NCBI GenBank assembly: GCA_023386955.1
Contig: JAEWIS010000026.1
Span: 62,001-126,000 of the forward strand
DNA from: Bacillota bacterium
Lineage (GTDB): Bacteria > Bacillota > Bacilli > Paenibacillales > NBRC-103111
Length of the DNA stretch: 64,000 nucleotides
Reading direction: 5' to 3'
The translations under genes and the position numbers were made by a program. The number at the start of each line of letters is the position of its first letter. The stretch's first letter is position 1. Shown here in pieces: positions 15,371 through 24,094 of the stretch. The notes below the pieces were generated by a model. The model was given only the letters and a program-made list of their open reading frames with translations. It was not told where the DNA came from and made no database searches.

Positions 15371-16762
15371 ATGAAAAAGCTGTTGGCTGTCACCGCATGC
15401 CCCACCGGCGTGGCCCATACCTATATGGCTGCCGAATCCCTGTTGAAGACTGCCCGTGAGAAGGGAATCGACATCAAGGTGGAAACCCGCGGCGCCGTAG
15501 GTGTGGAGAATGAGCTGTCCGACACGGAAATTGCTGAAGCCCATGCCATTATTATCGCTGCGGATACGGATGTGCTGGAGGGGCGTTTCGTCGGTAAGCC
15601 AGTTGTGAAGGTGCCGGTGGCCCAAGCCATCAAGAATCCGGCCGGGCTGATTGAAGAAGCACTGGATAAACCTGCAGCAGCCCCCCAAAGCTCTAACTCC
15701 GGCCTGGCCGGTCAGGTGGAAAAAGCGAAGGCTGAGCGGGGAGCGGCCCGGAAGGGCGCCTACAAGCATCTGATGACCGGTGTATCCGCCATGCTGCCTC
15801 TGGTCGTCGCGGGAGGACTTCTGATCGCCTTGTCCTTTGTATTCGGGATTGAAGCCTTCAAGGAGGAGGGCACATTGGCCGCAGCCTTGATGAATATCGG
15901 CAGCGGCGCCGCCTTCCAGCTGATGGTGCCTATTCTGGCCGGCTTCATAGCCTTCTCCATTGCCGAAAAACCCGGTATGGCTCCCGGTTTGGTGGGAGGC
16001 ATGCTGGCCTCCCAGATCGGCGCAGGTTTCCTGGGCGGCATTATCGCCGGCTTCCTGGCAGGTTATGTGGCCAAATGGATGAAGCAGTACATCAAGATGC
16101 CGCGGAATCTGGAGGGATTGAAGCCCATTCTGATCATCCCCCTGCTGGCTACCGGCGTAACCGGACTTATGATGATTTATGTAATTGGCGAACCGATTAA
16201 ATATGTCATGGATGGCCTGACCAATTGGCTGCAAGCACTGGGCACCACCAACGCTATTCTGCTAGGGCTCATTCTAGGCGGTATGATGGCCTTCGATATG
16301 GGCGGCCCCCTGAACAAAACCGCTTATACCTTCTCTGTTGGCCTGTTGGCCAGCAATGTGTACGGCCCGATGGCTGCCGTTATGGCCGCGGGCATGACGC
16401 CTCCCCTGGCTTTGTGGCTGGCTACGCTGATTGCCAAGAACAAATTTACCACCGAGGAGCGTGATGCGGGCAAAGCCGCCTCCGTGCTGGGTTTGGCCTT
16501 CATTACGGAAGGCGCCATCCCTTTTGCGGCAGGTGATCCCTTCCGGGTTATTCCTTCGATTATTGCCGGTTCTGCCGTAACCGGAGCCATGTCCATGATG
16601 TTCGATATTACCCTGCGTGCTCCCCACGGCGGCGCTTTTGTCCTGGCGATTCCCAACGCCGTTAACCATGTGGCCTGGTATGCCTTGTCCATCGTCGTTG
16701 GCACGCTGGTATCGGCGCTGCTGCTGGCTGTGCTGAAGAAGCCTCTCCAACCCAAAAGTTAG
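15371..16762 (+). CDS. fruA: PTS fructose transporter, EIIBC
   Basis: 463 residues. The EIIB domain (1-100) has the phosphorylated Cys10 in TACPTGVAHTYMAAE. A linker at about 103-125 leads to the EIIC membrane domain (about 130-460) with the conserved GMMAFDMGGPLNKTAYTF. It imports fructose and phosphorylates it at C1. Unlike B. subtilis FruA it lacks a fused EIIA domain, which here is a separate gene. Its stop codon lies at the first bases of a TIR-type hairpin element (16761-16805) that separates it from that gene. Confidence 0.93.
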   Translation: MKKLLAVTACPTGVAHTYMAAESLLKTAREKGIDIKVETRGAVGVENELSDTEIAEAHAIIIAADTDVLEGRFVGKPVVKVPVAQAIKNPAGLIEEALDKPAAAPQSSNSGLAGQVEKAKAERGAARKGAYKHLMTGVSAMLPLVVAGGLLIALSFVFGIEAFKEEGTLAAALMNIGSGAAFQLMVPILAGFIAFSIAEKPGMAPGLVGGMLASQIGAGFLGGIIAGFLAGYVAKWMKQYIKMPRNLEGLKPILIIPLLATGVTGLMMIYVIGEPIKYVMDGLTNWLQALGTTNAILLGLILGGMMAFDMGGPLNKTAYTFSVGLLASNVYGPMAAVMAAGMTPPLALWLATLIAKNKFTTEERDAGKAASVLGLAFITEGAIPFAAGDPFRVIPSIIAGSAVTGAMSMMFDITLRAPHGGAFVLAIPNAVNHVAWYALSIVVGTLVSALLLAVLKKPLQPKS

Positions 16763-16805
16763 GGCGTGTCTGAAAACCTCCCCTCGGAGTTTTCAGATAC
16801 ACCCT
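16761..16805. repeat. minimal inverted-repeat element between fruA and EIIA
   Basis: AGGGCGTGTCTGAAAACCTC and the inverse complement of the right end, AGGGTGTATCTGAAAACTCC, pair into a stem of about 20 bp around a 4-base loop. The same terminal sequence bounds the 163-bp element at 46566-46728. There is no T-run, so transcription may pass through. Confidence 0.65.
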
Positions 16806-16904
16806 AGGTATAGAGAAACACCAAGCCGGACATACAATCTGTAGCTGAATTGTTCAATAGTTGAAATTCAACCAATCCCATGATCCGACCAGGAGGGTAT
16901 TGCC

Positions 16905-17357
16905 ATGACCGTAAACGAGCTGTTAGACGCAAAATCAGTAAAGATCCCCCTATCCGCCCCGTCCAAGGAGGAGGCGATCCGCCTCCTGGTGGACAGCCTT
17001 GCCGAAGCAGGCAGTCTAAGCGACAAAGCCGCCTATCTGGAGGCGGTCCTGCAGCGGGAGGCCACCGGCTCCACAGGCATTGGCTTCGGTGTGGCCATTC
17101 CCCACGGCAAGTCCCCCGGCGTAGCCAAGGCGGGTATCGCCTTCGCCAAGCTGGACCAGCCGCTGGAATGGGCTTCGCTGGACGGCAAGCCTGTCCAAGC
17201 GGTGTTTATGATCGCCGTGCCTCAGGAGGCGGCAGGCAACGAACATCTGAAAATTCTTATCGCCATTTCCCGCAAGCTCATTGATGAGGAGTTCCGGGGA
17301 AAGCTTTTGGCCGTTGCTAATTACGATGAATTGGCGGCCTTGCTGGCTGATATTTAA
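16905..17357 (+). CDS. PTS fructose-specific EIIA
   Basis: 150 residues of the fructose/mannitol EIIA family. The phosphorylated residue is His67 in GVAIPHGKS, and EHLKILIAISRKL forms the later conserved helix. It passes phosphate from the HPr encoded next to Cys10 of the EIIBC. AGGAGG precedes ATG 16905. It is separated from fruA by about 140 bases containing a hairpin, and 25 bases from the HPr gene. Such a hairpin could set different levels for the membrane and soluble parts of the system. Confidence 0.92.
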   Translation: MTVNELLDAKSVKIPLSAPSKEEAIRLLVDSLAEAGSLSDKAAYLEAVLQREATGSTGIGFGVAIPHGKSPGVAKAGIAFAKLDQPLEWASLDGKPVQAVFMIAVPQEAAGNEHLKILIAISRKLIDEEFRGKLLAVANYDELAALLADI

Positions 17358-17382
17358 TTCTTTCGGATAGAGGAGGATTCCC

Positions 17383-17655
17383 ATGCTGCAGAGACAAGTA
17401 ACCATTCGAAACGAAGCGGGCTTTCATATTCGTCCCGCCCAGCTGTTTTCGGAAAAAGCAGGTTCATTCCAGTCGGCTATCACTGTGAAGCCAGAGGACC
17501 AGGACGCAGCCATAGATGCAAAAAGCATCCTCGGTTTGATGACACTGGGTTTGTCCAAAGGAGCTATGATGACCATTACGGCAGAAGGCCAGGACGAGGA
17601 AGCGGCTGTGGACACCCTGGCCCGGCTGGTAGAGGAAGGCTTCGGCGAAGCGTAA
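17383..17655 (+). CDS. HPr-family phosphocarrier dedicated to the fructose operon
   Basis: 90 residues. The active-site His15 lies in AGFHIRPAQLF and the regulatory-type Ser48 in DAKSILGLMTLG, so both PTS transfer and HPr-kinase sites look intact. It is a second HPr if the usual ptsH lies elsewhere. Its place between EIIA and Enzyme I suggests a local phosphate relay, comparable to the fused FPr/DTP proteins of proteobacteria but split into genes. Whether the intact serine lets it act in CcpA signalling is inference. Confidence 0.92.
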   Translation: MLQRQVTIRNEAGFHIRPAQLFSEKAGSFQSAITVKPEDQDAAIDAKSILGLMTLGLSKGAMMTITAEGQDEEAAVDTLARLVEEGFGEA

Positions 17656-17679
17656 ACCGAAGGACAGGAGGGAAATGTC

Positions 17680-19410
17680 ATGACATCCACAATCATTAAG
17701 GGCCTTGGTGTCTCCGAAGGCATCCGGATGGGGACTGCCTTTGTTTATGCCCCCCTGAAGCTGGCAGGCAGACCCGAGCGCAAAACGGATGCTCCGGATA
17801 CGGAGCTGGAGAAGCTCCGCCAGGCTAAGGCACGTTGTCTGGAGGAGCTGGCGGAGCTGATTGAACAGACCAAGCTGAAGCTGGGTGAGGAGAAGGCGGG
17901 TATTCTGAAGGGGCAGATCAGCTTTTTGAATGACCCGACTTTCTTCCCACCCATGGAGCAGCTGATTTTAAAAGAAGGCTGGAGCGCGGAAACCGCCGTT
18001 TGCCGGATTGCCCTGCAAATTGCGGGTATCTTCGAAAAGATGGATAACGCCTATATGCAGGAGCGGGCGGCGGACATCAAGGATGTGGGCAGCCGCCTGC
18101 TGGCCCAGGTGCTGGACCATCAAGGAGCCCGTCTCGCCGATATCCATGGAGAAGTGGTGCTCGTCGCCGACGATCTGACCCCCTCGGATACGGTGCAGTT
18201 GGACCGTTCGCTCGTGCAAGGGTTTGTGACCCGCATCGGCGGCAAAACCTCCCATACGGCCATTTTGGCTCAATCCCTTGGGATTGCCGCAGTGCTGGGG
18301 GTAGGTGCGGGGCTGGACGAAATCCGCAATGGGGATTGGGTGATCCTGAACGGCTCCACAGGAGAGTGTTATGTGCGGCCTGAGGAGAAGGTGAGGGAGG
18401 AATTCCTGCGGCTGATGGATTCGGAGCGGGCTGAACGGGAGCGTCTGACAGGTTTTGCCGCTCGCCCGGCTGCTACCACCGACGGCTTCCGGGTGGAGAT
18501 CGCCGCCAACATCGGAACACCGGCGGAAGCCGAGGGGCTGCTGGCCAAAGGAGCGGAGGCCGTTGGTCTTTACCGCACGGAGTTCCTGTTTATGGGCAGC
18601 CCGTCTATGCCCGGCGAACAGCTGCAGTTTGAGGCATACAAAGCGGTGGCGGAATCCATGGAAGGCAAGCCGGTGGTGATCCGGACGCTGGATATCGGCG
18701 GCGACAAGGAGCTGCCGTATCTGGAGCTCCCCAAGGAGATGAACCCGTTCCTGGGCTACAGGGCCATCCGGCTTTGCCTGGACCGGCAGGAGCTGCTGCG
18801 CACCCAGCTTCGGGCAGTGCTGCGGGCCAGCGCCTACGGCAATTTGAAGATCATGTTTCCCATGATCTCGGGGCTGGGGGAATGGCGGCAGGCGAAGGCC
18901 ATCTATAAGGAGGTTCGCACGCAGCTGGAGGCGGAAGGGGCTCCCATGGCGGAGAAGGTAGAGCTGGGCATCATGGTGGAGATTCCGTCTGCCACGGTAA
19001 TGGCTCACAGCTTCGCCAAGGAAGTGGACTTCTTCAGCATTGGCACCAATGACCTGGTGCAGTATACGGTAGCGGTGGACCGGATGAACGAAAAGGTCTC
19101 TTATCTCTATGATTATTTCCATCCGGCGGTCATCCGGCTGATCAAGAATGTGATTGACGCGGCAAATGCCCACGGCAAATGGGCGGGTATGTGCGGCAGC
19201 ATGGCCGGTGACCGGCTGGCAGCGCCGCTGCTTCTGGGGCTGGGGCTCCATGAGTGGAGCATGTCCCCCGGGTCCATCCATAAGGTGAAGGAAACCGTCT
19301 CCGGATGCAGCCATACCGATTGTGTGGAGCTGGCGGAGCAGGTTCTGGAGCTGGAGACACCGGAGGAGATCCGCGGGGCGTTGACCGCTTTTTTGGACGC
19401 AAGACAATAA
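17680..19410 (+). CDS. ptsI: PTS Enzyme I, phosphoenolpyruvate-protein phosphotransferase
   Basis: 576 residues, full length. The phosphohistidine is His192 in GGKTSHTAILA. PEP-binding motifs include GLYRTEFLFMG and the PEP-utiliser signature FFSIGTNDLVQYTVAVDR. The C-terminal Cys lies in WAGMCGSMAGD. It transfers phosphate from PEP to HPr in the cytoplasm. It starts 25 bases after the HPr gene and is last in the operon, followed by a terminator at 19465. Together with fruA, EIIA and HPr it makes a complete PTS independent of the general enzymes. Confidence 0.94.
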   Translation: MTSTIIKGLGVSEGIRMGTAFVYAPLKLAGRPERKTDAPDTELEKLRQAKARCLEELAELIEQTKLKLGEEKAGILKGQISFLNDPTFFPPMEQLILKEGWSAETAVCRIALQIAGIFEKMDNAYMQERAADIKDVGSRLLAQVLDHQGARLADIHGEVVLVADDLTPSDTVQLDRSLVQGFVTRIGGKTSHTAILAQSLGIAAVLGVGAGLDEIRNGDWVILNGSTGECYVRPEEKVREEFLRLMDSERAERERLTGFAARPAATTDGFRVEIAANIGTPAEAEGLLAKGAEAVGLYRTEFLFMGSPSMPGEQLQFEAYKAVAESMEGKPVVIRTLDIGGDKELPYLELPKEMNPFLGYRAIRLCLDRQELLRTQLRAVLRASAYGNLKIMFPMISGLGEWRQAKAIYKEVRTQLEAEGAPMAEKVELGIMVEIPSATVMAHSFAKEVDFFSIGTNDLVQYTVAVDRMNEKVSYLYDYFHPAVIRLIKNVIDAANAHGKWAGMCGSMAGDRLAAPLLLGLGLHEWSMSPGSIHKVKETVSGCSHTDCVELAEQVLELETPEEIRGALTAFLDARQ

Positions 19411-19464
19411 GATGGAACGAAGATTCGTCCGCCCTCTCTGTCGGGCAGCTTATGCAATAATGTG

Positions 19465-19495
19465 CCTCCGGCTGATAAGCCGGGGGTTTATTTCG
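19465..19495 (+). terminator. terminator of the fru operon
   Basis: CTCCGGCT pairs with AGCCGGGGG around GATA, followed by TTTATTT. Confidence 0.75.
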
Positions 19496-19671
19496 TGGCA
19501 GCGCTTTGTGAATCCGTTTAAGCTGGGAGTCTCTCAGGTCCGGGAGTATGGCGGATTTGTGCCAATCGTTCCTCCGCTTGTGAAAAATACAACAAACTTT
19601 ATTCCCATTTTCTGTTGGCTGTTTTATAATAAGTACAACATACAATCAATTGGAAATGGGTGATCCTGAGC

Positions 19672-20103
19672 ATGAGACTGGAGCAAGAAGTGGTTGTCAC
19701 CTGCTGCGCGAATGCGCATGCGGAAGCGGTAGCGGAGCTGGTACAGGAGGCATGGCGGACGGCCGGTCTGGAGAATCCCGGGGAGTTCAGCTGGGAGCGG
19801 GTGATCCGGGATATGCCGGAGAGATTGAGCTATGTGGCCGTACTGCGCCATAAAGTGGTGGGTGTGGTTATGCTGTCCCAGGGCGAAGCGGGCATCTCCT
19901 GCATTGAAGCGCTGTGCGTATCCCCCGAGTTTCACGGGCAGGGGATCGGCGAGCTTTTAATCGAAACCGCTGAGAAACGCGCAGGCGAGCTTGGAGCCAA
20001 ACGGATGAGCGTTTCCGGACGCCTTGTCAATGTTGGTTTTTTTCGCAAATATGGCTATCAGACGGCTTCCGCCCAGTCCCTATTGGAGAAAGCGCTGGCT
20101 TAA
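19672..20103 (+). CDS. GNAT family N-acetyltransferase
   Basis: 143 residues from ATG 19672 (GGTGAT seven bases upstream). GTG 19660 is also possible. The acetyl-CoA motif is LCVSPEFHGQGIGELLIETA (about 82-101) followed by GFFRKYGYQ near the end. It resembles the YhbS-like group. The substrate is unknown. TATAAT at 19625 with a weak -35 box suggests its own promoter, and the terminator at 20145 closes the unit. Confidence 0.8.
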   Translation: MRLEQEVVVTCCANAHAEAVAELVQEAWRTAGLENPGEFSWERVIRDMPERLSYVAVLRHKVVGVVMLSQGEAGISCIEALCVSPEFHGQGIGELLIETAEKRAGELGAKRMSVSGRLVNVGFFRKYGYQTASAQSLLEKALA

Positions 20104-20144
20104 AGCAGCGTGAAGTGCGTGCGAAGGATTACACTTGCGTGTGG

Positions 20145-20187
20145 GCATCGGTACGGTTCCTTGAGGGGAACCGTCCGGTGCTTTTTT
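20145..20187 (+). terminator. terminator after the acetyltransferase
   Basis: GCATCGG..CGGTTCC pairs with GGGGAACCG.CCGGTGC, followed by six T. Confidence 0.85.
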
Positions 20188-20579
20188 GGGCTGGTCAAGT
20201 TCACCGGTGACGTTCGGCAAGGCCATGGATCGATCTATACGGAAAATTAACACACCCGGTTGTGTAACCAGCATTTTACCCGGCATTTTATGCTGTGGAC
20301 GATAGAGCGCCAGGCCGTGGGGGATTCTAACGGAAGTACAAGCCGCTATTGTCGCGAATTTGCTGCGTTTGAAAATCTAGCGGCGGCCACAGCCGCTATT
20401 TGGACCAAAAGGCCTCTGGGAAGCCTCATTTTGGACCAATAACGTCTCTGGCTTCCGTTAGATTTTCCAAACCTGTGTTTTGGAGCAAATAAAGGCTCTC
20501 ACTTCCGTTAAAAAATAAGGATCGGGAACCTGGATTGGCAGCCGTCACACCGCCATCATTCTGGAGCTGTATCACCATC
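20188..20579. repeat. intergenic region with TAACGGAAG-type repeats
   Basis: About 390 bases without a gene. TCTAACGGAAGT near 20317 has inverse copies CTTCCGTTAGA near 20452 and CTTCCGTTA near 20504, and AGCCGCTATT occurs twice (near 20341 and 20394). Similar TTAACGGACT with ATCCGTTATT pieces occur near 41816. These look like degenerate dispersed repeats rather than coding DNA. Confidence 0.5.
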
Positions 20580-20715
20580 TGCCGCCAACCGCTGCGCACC
20601 GTCATCCACAACCGCCGCACACTGCCTGCCGCCAACCACCGCACTCCATCTGCCGTCAACCGCTGCACACCATCTGCCGCCAACCACCGCACACCATCTA
20701 TCGACAATCGCCGCG
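20580..20715. repeat. 24-bp tandem repeat (minisatellite)
   Basis: Five to six imperfect copies of CACCATCTGCCGCCAACCAC plus four bases, differing at a few positions. Both strands stay open in one frame, giving repetitive ORFs, but no ribosome site or domain supports translation. Confidence 0.7.
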
Positions 20716-20736
20716 CCGCCAACTCCCCGCATATCG

Positions 20737-20785
20737 AAAAGCCCTTACCCGTCGCCTCAGCGGCCAAAACGGATAAGGGCTCTTG
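20737..20785 (-). terminator. probable terminator of the cellobiose phosphorylase gene
   Basis: AGCCCTTA..CCG (about 20740-20752) pairs with CGG.TAAGGGCT (about 20770-20781), followed by TTTTC on the minus strand. It lies about 145 bases past the stop at 20928. Confidence 0.55.
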
Positions 20786-20927
20786 CTTTTGCCTTGCGTT
20801 TCCTTCTTATTCTCCTGCTGTTGCTCTCTAAGGTTCGTCTATGATGGCAGTTTACCGGAGAAAGCTTAAGAACAGATGAATGAAACCTGAATATCAGCTT
20901 AAAACTGTTGCGCCTGGTGACTTCACT

Positions 20928-23363
20928 TTATCCCAGCACAACCTCCACCTGATGGACGCCGCCTTCCGGGAATACAGGCAGAATATTGCCCTCCACCGGC
21001 CGTCCGTCCACGGTGACGCTGCTAACGCCGCAGGATACATGCTCCGGATTTTTGACGGCGATGACGTAGGTGCTTCCACGGAATTCACGGGTAATGGTGT
21101 AGCCGTCCCACTCCGCAGGGATGCAGGGGTCCACCTGCAAGCCGCCGAAGTCCGGCTTAATGCCGAGAATCGCTTGTGTAATGGCGATGTAGTTCCAGGC
21201 AGCGGTTCCGGTCAGCCAGGAGTTTTTGGCTTCGCCGTGGCGTACGGCGTCCTTGCCGGCAATCATTTGGGAGTAGACATACGGCTCCATCTTGTGGACT
21301 TCGCTGATCTCCTCCAGGTAAGCGGGAGCGATCTTCCGGTATATCTCGAAGGCTCTGTCTCCCCGGCCCAGCACGGTTTCAGCGATCATGATCCAAGGAT
21401 TATTGTGGCAGAAAATCCCCGCATTTTCCTTGTAGCCCGGCGGATAGGAGGAGATTTCGCCCAGGTTGAGATAGTAGGTGGAGTAGGGCGGATTTTGCAG
21501 CACGATGCCGTACGGCGTTTCCAGACGCTCCTTCACGGACTCCAGTGCCTTCAGGGCAGAGCCGTCCTCCGCACCGATGCCGGCCATGACGCATATACCT
21601 TGGGGCTCGATAAAAATCTGGCCCTCGGCATTTTCCTTGCTTCCCACCTTATCGCCAAAATGATCGTAGGCCCGCAGGAACCAATCGCCGTCAAAGCCGT
21701 GGTCCATGGTGGTTTTGCGCATTTCCTCAATAGCGGCCTCAGCGGCTTCGGCTTCCCCGTCCAGCCCGCGCAGCCGGCATATAGCGGCGAAGTCCGGCCC
21801 GGTGAATACGAACAATCCTGCGATAAACACGGATTCAGCCACACGGCCGTCGATGTTGCCGGTGGTTTGGAAGGACTCGCCCGGCTCCTTGGAGAAGCAG
21901 TTCAGGTTCAGGCAGTCATTCCAGTCCGCTCGGCCGATCAGCGGCAGGCCATGAGGGCCCAAGTTGTGGATGACATGATAGAAGGAACGCTTCAGATGCT
22001 CGAACAGGGTTGCCGTATTGTCCGGGTTGCAATCGAAGGGAACCTGCTCATCCAGGATGCTGAAATCCCCCGTTTCCTTCACGTACGCCGCCGTGCCGAC
22101 AATCAGCCACAGGGGATCATCGTTGAAGCCGCCGCCCACCTCGTTGTTGCCTTTTTTGGTCAGAGGCTGATATTGGTGGTAGGCGCTGCCGTCCTCGAAC
22201 TGGGTGGAGGCAATGTCGATAATCCGCTCTCTGGCGCGTTCCGGAATCTGGTGCACGAAGCCCAGGAGATCCTGGTTGGAGTCCCGGAAGCCCATCCCCC
22301 GGCCAATGCCCGATTCGAAATAGGAGGCGGAGCGGGACATATTAAAGGTCACCATACATTGATACGGGTTCCAAATGTTGACCATCCGGGCCAGCTTGTC
22401 GTCGCTGGTGTCGAGGGCGTATTTGCCCAGGAGGCGGTCCCAATAAGCGGCCAGGTCGGCAAGGGCACGGTCTACGGCTCCGTCGCCGGGGAAACGGCTC
22501 ATCATTTCATAGGCCCGGGATTTGTTGATGACACCCGGCTTTTCCCATTTCTCCTCCTCGGGATTCTCCACATACCCCAGCACAAACACCAGGGACTGCT
22601 CTTCTCCGGGAGCAAGGCTCAGCTTGAAGGAGTGGGAGCCTACCGGGCACCAGCCGCTGGCTACGGAATTGGAGGATTCTCCGGCCGCTACCACATCGGG
22701 ATGGTCAAAGCCGTTGTATGCGCCCAGGAAGGTATCCCGGTCGGTGTCGAAGCCGTCGAAGGGACGGTTCACCGAGAAAAAGGAGAAGTGATTGCGGCGT
22801 TCCCGGTATTCCGTCTTATGGTAGATGGCGTTATCCTCCACCTCCACCTCGCCGATGCTCAGGTTCCGCTGGAAGTTGGTCATATCGTCATAGGCGTTCC
22901 AGAGACAGAACTCAATGAAGGAGAAAAGAGTGACGGTTTTGGAGGTGTCGCCGGTATTCTTCACCTTGACCTGGTACACTTCTCCATTGAAGCCCAGGGG
23001 AATGAAGGCCAGCTGGCTGACGCGGATGCCGTTCCGTTCGCCGGTGATGGAGGTATAGCCCAGACCATGGCGGCATTCATAAAAATCCAGTTCCCGTTTT
23101 ACCGGCATCCAACCCGGCGTCCAGAAGTCGCCGTTATCATGCAGATAGAAGTACCGCCCGCCGTTGTCCAGGGGGACATTGTTGTAGCGGTAGCGGGTCA
23201 GCCTCCGTAAACGCGCGTCCCGGTAAAAGCAATAGCCGCCGGAGGTGTTGGAAATGAGGCCGAAAAAGCTCTCGTTGCCCAGGTAATTAATCCAGGGATA
23301 GGGGGTTTGAGGGGTCGTAATTACGTATTCTTTGCGCTGGTCGTCAAAATGGCCGAATTTCAA
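20928..23363 (-). CDS. cellobiose phosphorylase (GH94)
   Basis: 811 residues, the usual size of cellobiose phosphorylase. The catalytic acid is Asp483 in [34 protein letters not shown] (351-369) and [14 protein letters not shown] (406-419) are GH94 pocket motifs. It splits cellobiose with phosphate to glucose 1-phosphate and glucose in the cytoplasm, saving ATP. It has no signal peptide. Two operators like the one in front of the neighbouring lacI gene lie 40-60 bases upstream. Related GH94 enzymes act on cellodextrin or chitobiose, but the NLNCFS context favours cellobiose. Confidence 0.9.
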   Translation of the reverse strand: MKFGHFDDQRKEYVITTPQTPYPWINYLGNESFFGLISNTSGGYCFYRDARLRRLTRYRYNNVPLDNGGRYFYLHDNGDFWTPGWMPVKRELDFYECRHGLGYTSITGERNGIRVSQLAFIPLGFNGEVYQVKVKNTGDTSKTVTLFSFIEFCLWNAYDDMTNFQRNLSIGEVEVEDNAIYHKTEYRERRNHFSFFSVNRPFDGFDTDRDTFLGAYNGFDHPDVVAAGESSNSVASGWCPVGSHSFKLSLAPGEEQSLVFVLGYVENPEEEKWEKPGVINKSRAYEMMSRFPGDGAVDRALADLAAYWDRLLGKYALDTSDDKLARMVNIWNPYQCMVTFNMSRSASYFESGIGRGMGFRDSNQDLLGFVHQIPERARERIIDIASTQFEDGSAYHQYQPLTKKGNNEVGGGFNDDPLWLIVGTAAYVKETGDFSILDEQVPFDCNPDNTATLFEHLKRSFYHVIHNLGPHGLPLIGRADWNDCLNLNCFSKEPGESFQTTGNIDGRVAESVFIAGLFVFTGPDFAAICRLRGLDGEAEAAEAAIEEMRKTTMDHGFDGDWFLRAYDHFGDKVGSKENAEGQIFIEPQGICVMAGIGAEDGSALKALESVKERLETPYGIVLQNPPYSTYYLNLGEISSYPPGYKENAGIFCHNNPWIMIAETVLGRGDRAFEIYRKIAPAYLEEISEVHKMEPYVYSQMIAGKDAVRHGEAKNSWLTGTAAWNYIAITQAILGIKPDFGGLQVDPCIPAEWDGYTITREFRGSTYVIAVKNPEHVSCGVSSVTVDGRPVEGNILPVFPEGGVHQVEVVLG

Positions 23364-23398
23364 AGGGGTCGACTCCTTTCGGATAGGAAGGTTTTATG

Positions 23399-23428
23399 AT
23401 AAACAGGCGTTTTATGAACGCGCGTTTA
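23399..23428 (-). promoter_or_regulatory. tandem LacI-type operators upstream of cellobiose phosphorylase
   Basis: TGAACGCGCGTTTA at 23415-23428 is identical to the 14-mer at 25171-25184 in front of lacI. A degenerate second site TAAACAGGCGTTTTA lies next to it at about 23400-23414. Confidence 0.65.
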
Positions 23429-23672
23429 TTTTGGAGTATAGGTCCCGCTGCCAGGCCTGGGCGAAGCATTGGGCTAAGCGCAGGCAAGCACGGGAACTGT
23501 AATTCAGGCATGAAGCTGGCTGTGCCAGGCGAAGCATGAGTCAGGTTGTAGAAAAATAGCGGAAGCAAAATTCCGCTATTGGTAGAACTCAGACCCGTCC
23601 CCCCGCATTCTCCAGCACCAACCTCCACGGGATACGGCGGAGAACGAACCTCATACGTGGCCTATCCTATCC

Positions 23673-23854
23673 TGCAAAAGTACAGTTATTTTTGGGCGGC
23701 AGAGGTTATTTGGCGGCTTTACCTGCAAAAATGCAGTTATTTCCTGTCCATCCTCTGCAAAAAGGTCACCTTTGCAAAAATAAATGTATTTTAGCAGGAT
23801 AGGCGGCACCGGAGGGCCTCCCCGCCTGGAATAACTGCACTTTTGCAGTTATTT
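23673..23854. repeat. three copies of a TGCAAAAGTGCAGTTATTT palindrome
   Basis: Copies lie near 23675 (TGCAAAAGTACAGTTATTT), near 23728 (TGCAAAAATGCAGTTATTT) and, inverted, near 23833 (AATAACTGCACTTTTGCAG). Each has a self-complementary CTGCAAAA-GTGCAG core. Four more copies occur at 57.9-58.2 kb. The region 23364-24094 has no convincing gene. Confidence 0.6.
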
Positions 23855-23938
23855 CAGAAAGCGGAGGCGCATCAGCCCAACATCGGCGGTGTCCGCCTCT
23901 GCTGAAGGAGCCGAGCGCCGCTGCTACGTCCGACACCC

Positions 23939-24085
23939 TCTGGTTTGTGTCAAACCGGCGCGTCTGTCAGACATTCACTGGTAATGTGTCAAACCCGCGA
24001 GTCCGGCAGGCATTCACTGGTAATGTGTCAGACTGGTGCGTCAGGCAGACACCCTCTGGTTATGTGTCAAGCCGGCGCAGTTGCC
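23939..24085. repeat. tandem repeat of about 43 bp after the lacI gene
   Basis: Four imperfect units, each with ATGTGTCAAACCGGCGCGTC then CAGACATTCACTGGT or a variant. A repetitive open frame (MCQTGASGRHSLV) results but has no ribosome site. Confidence 0.7.
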
Positions 24086-24094
24086 GCCGCGGCT

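Noticed and set aside
17968..19407. 479-codon open frame opposite Enzyme I
   Set aside because: Antisense shadow of a high G+C coding gene; rich in His/Gln/Leu with no recognisable domain.
20880..23210. 776-codon open frame opposite the GH94 gene
   Set aside because: It is the antisense shadow of a clearly functional cellobiose phosphorylase and has no domain match.
23939..24085. CRISPR-like array
   Set aside because: Units of about 43 bp are contiguous and degenerate with no unique spacers, and no cas genes are present.
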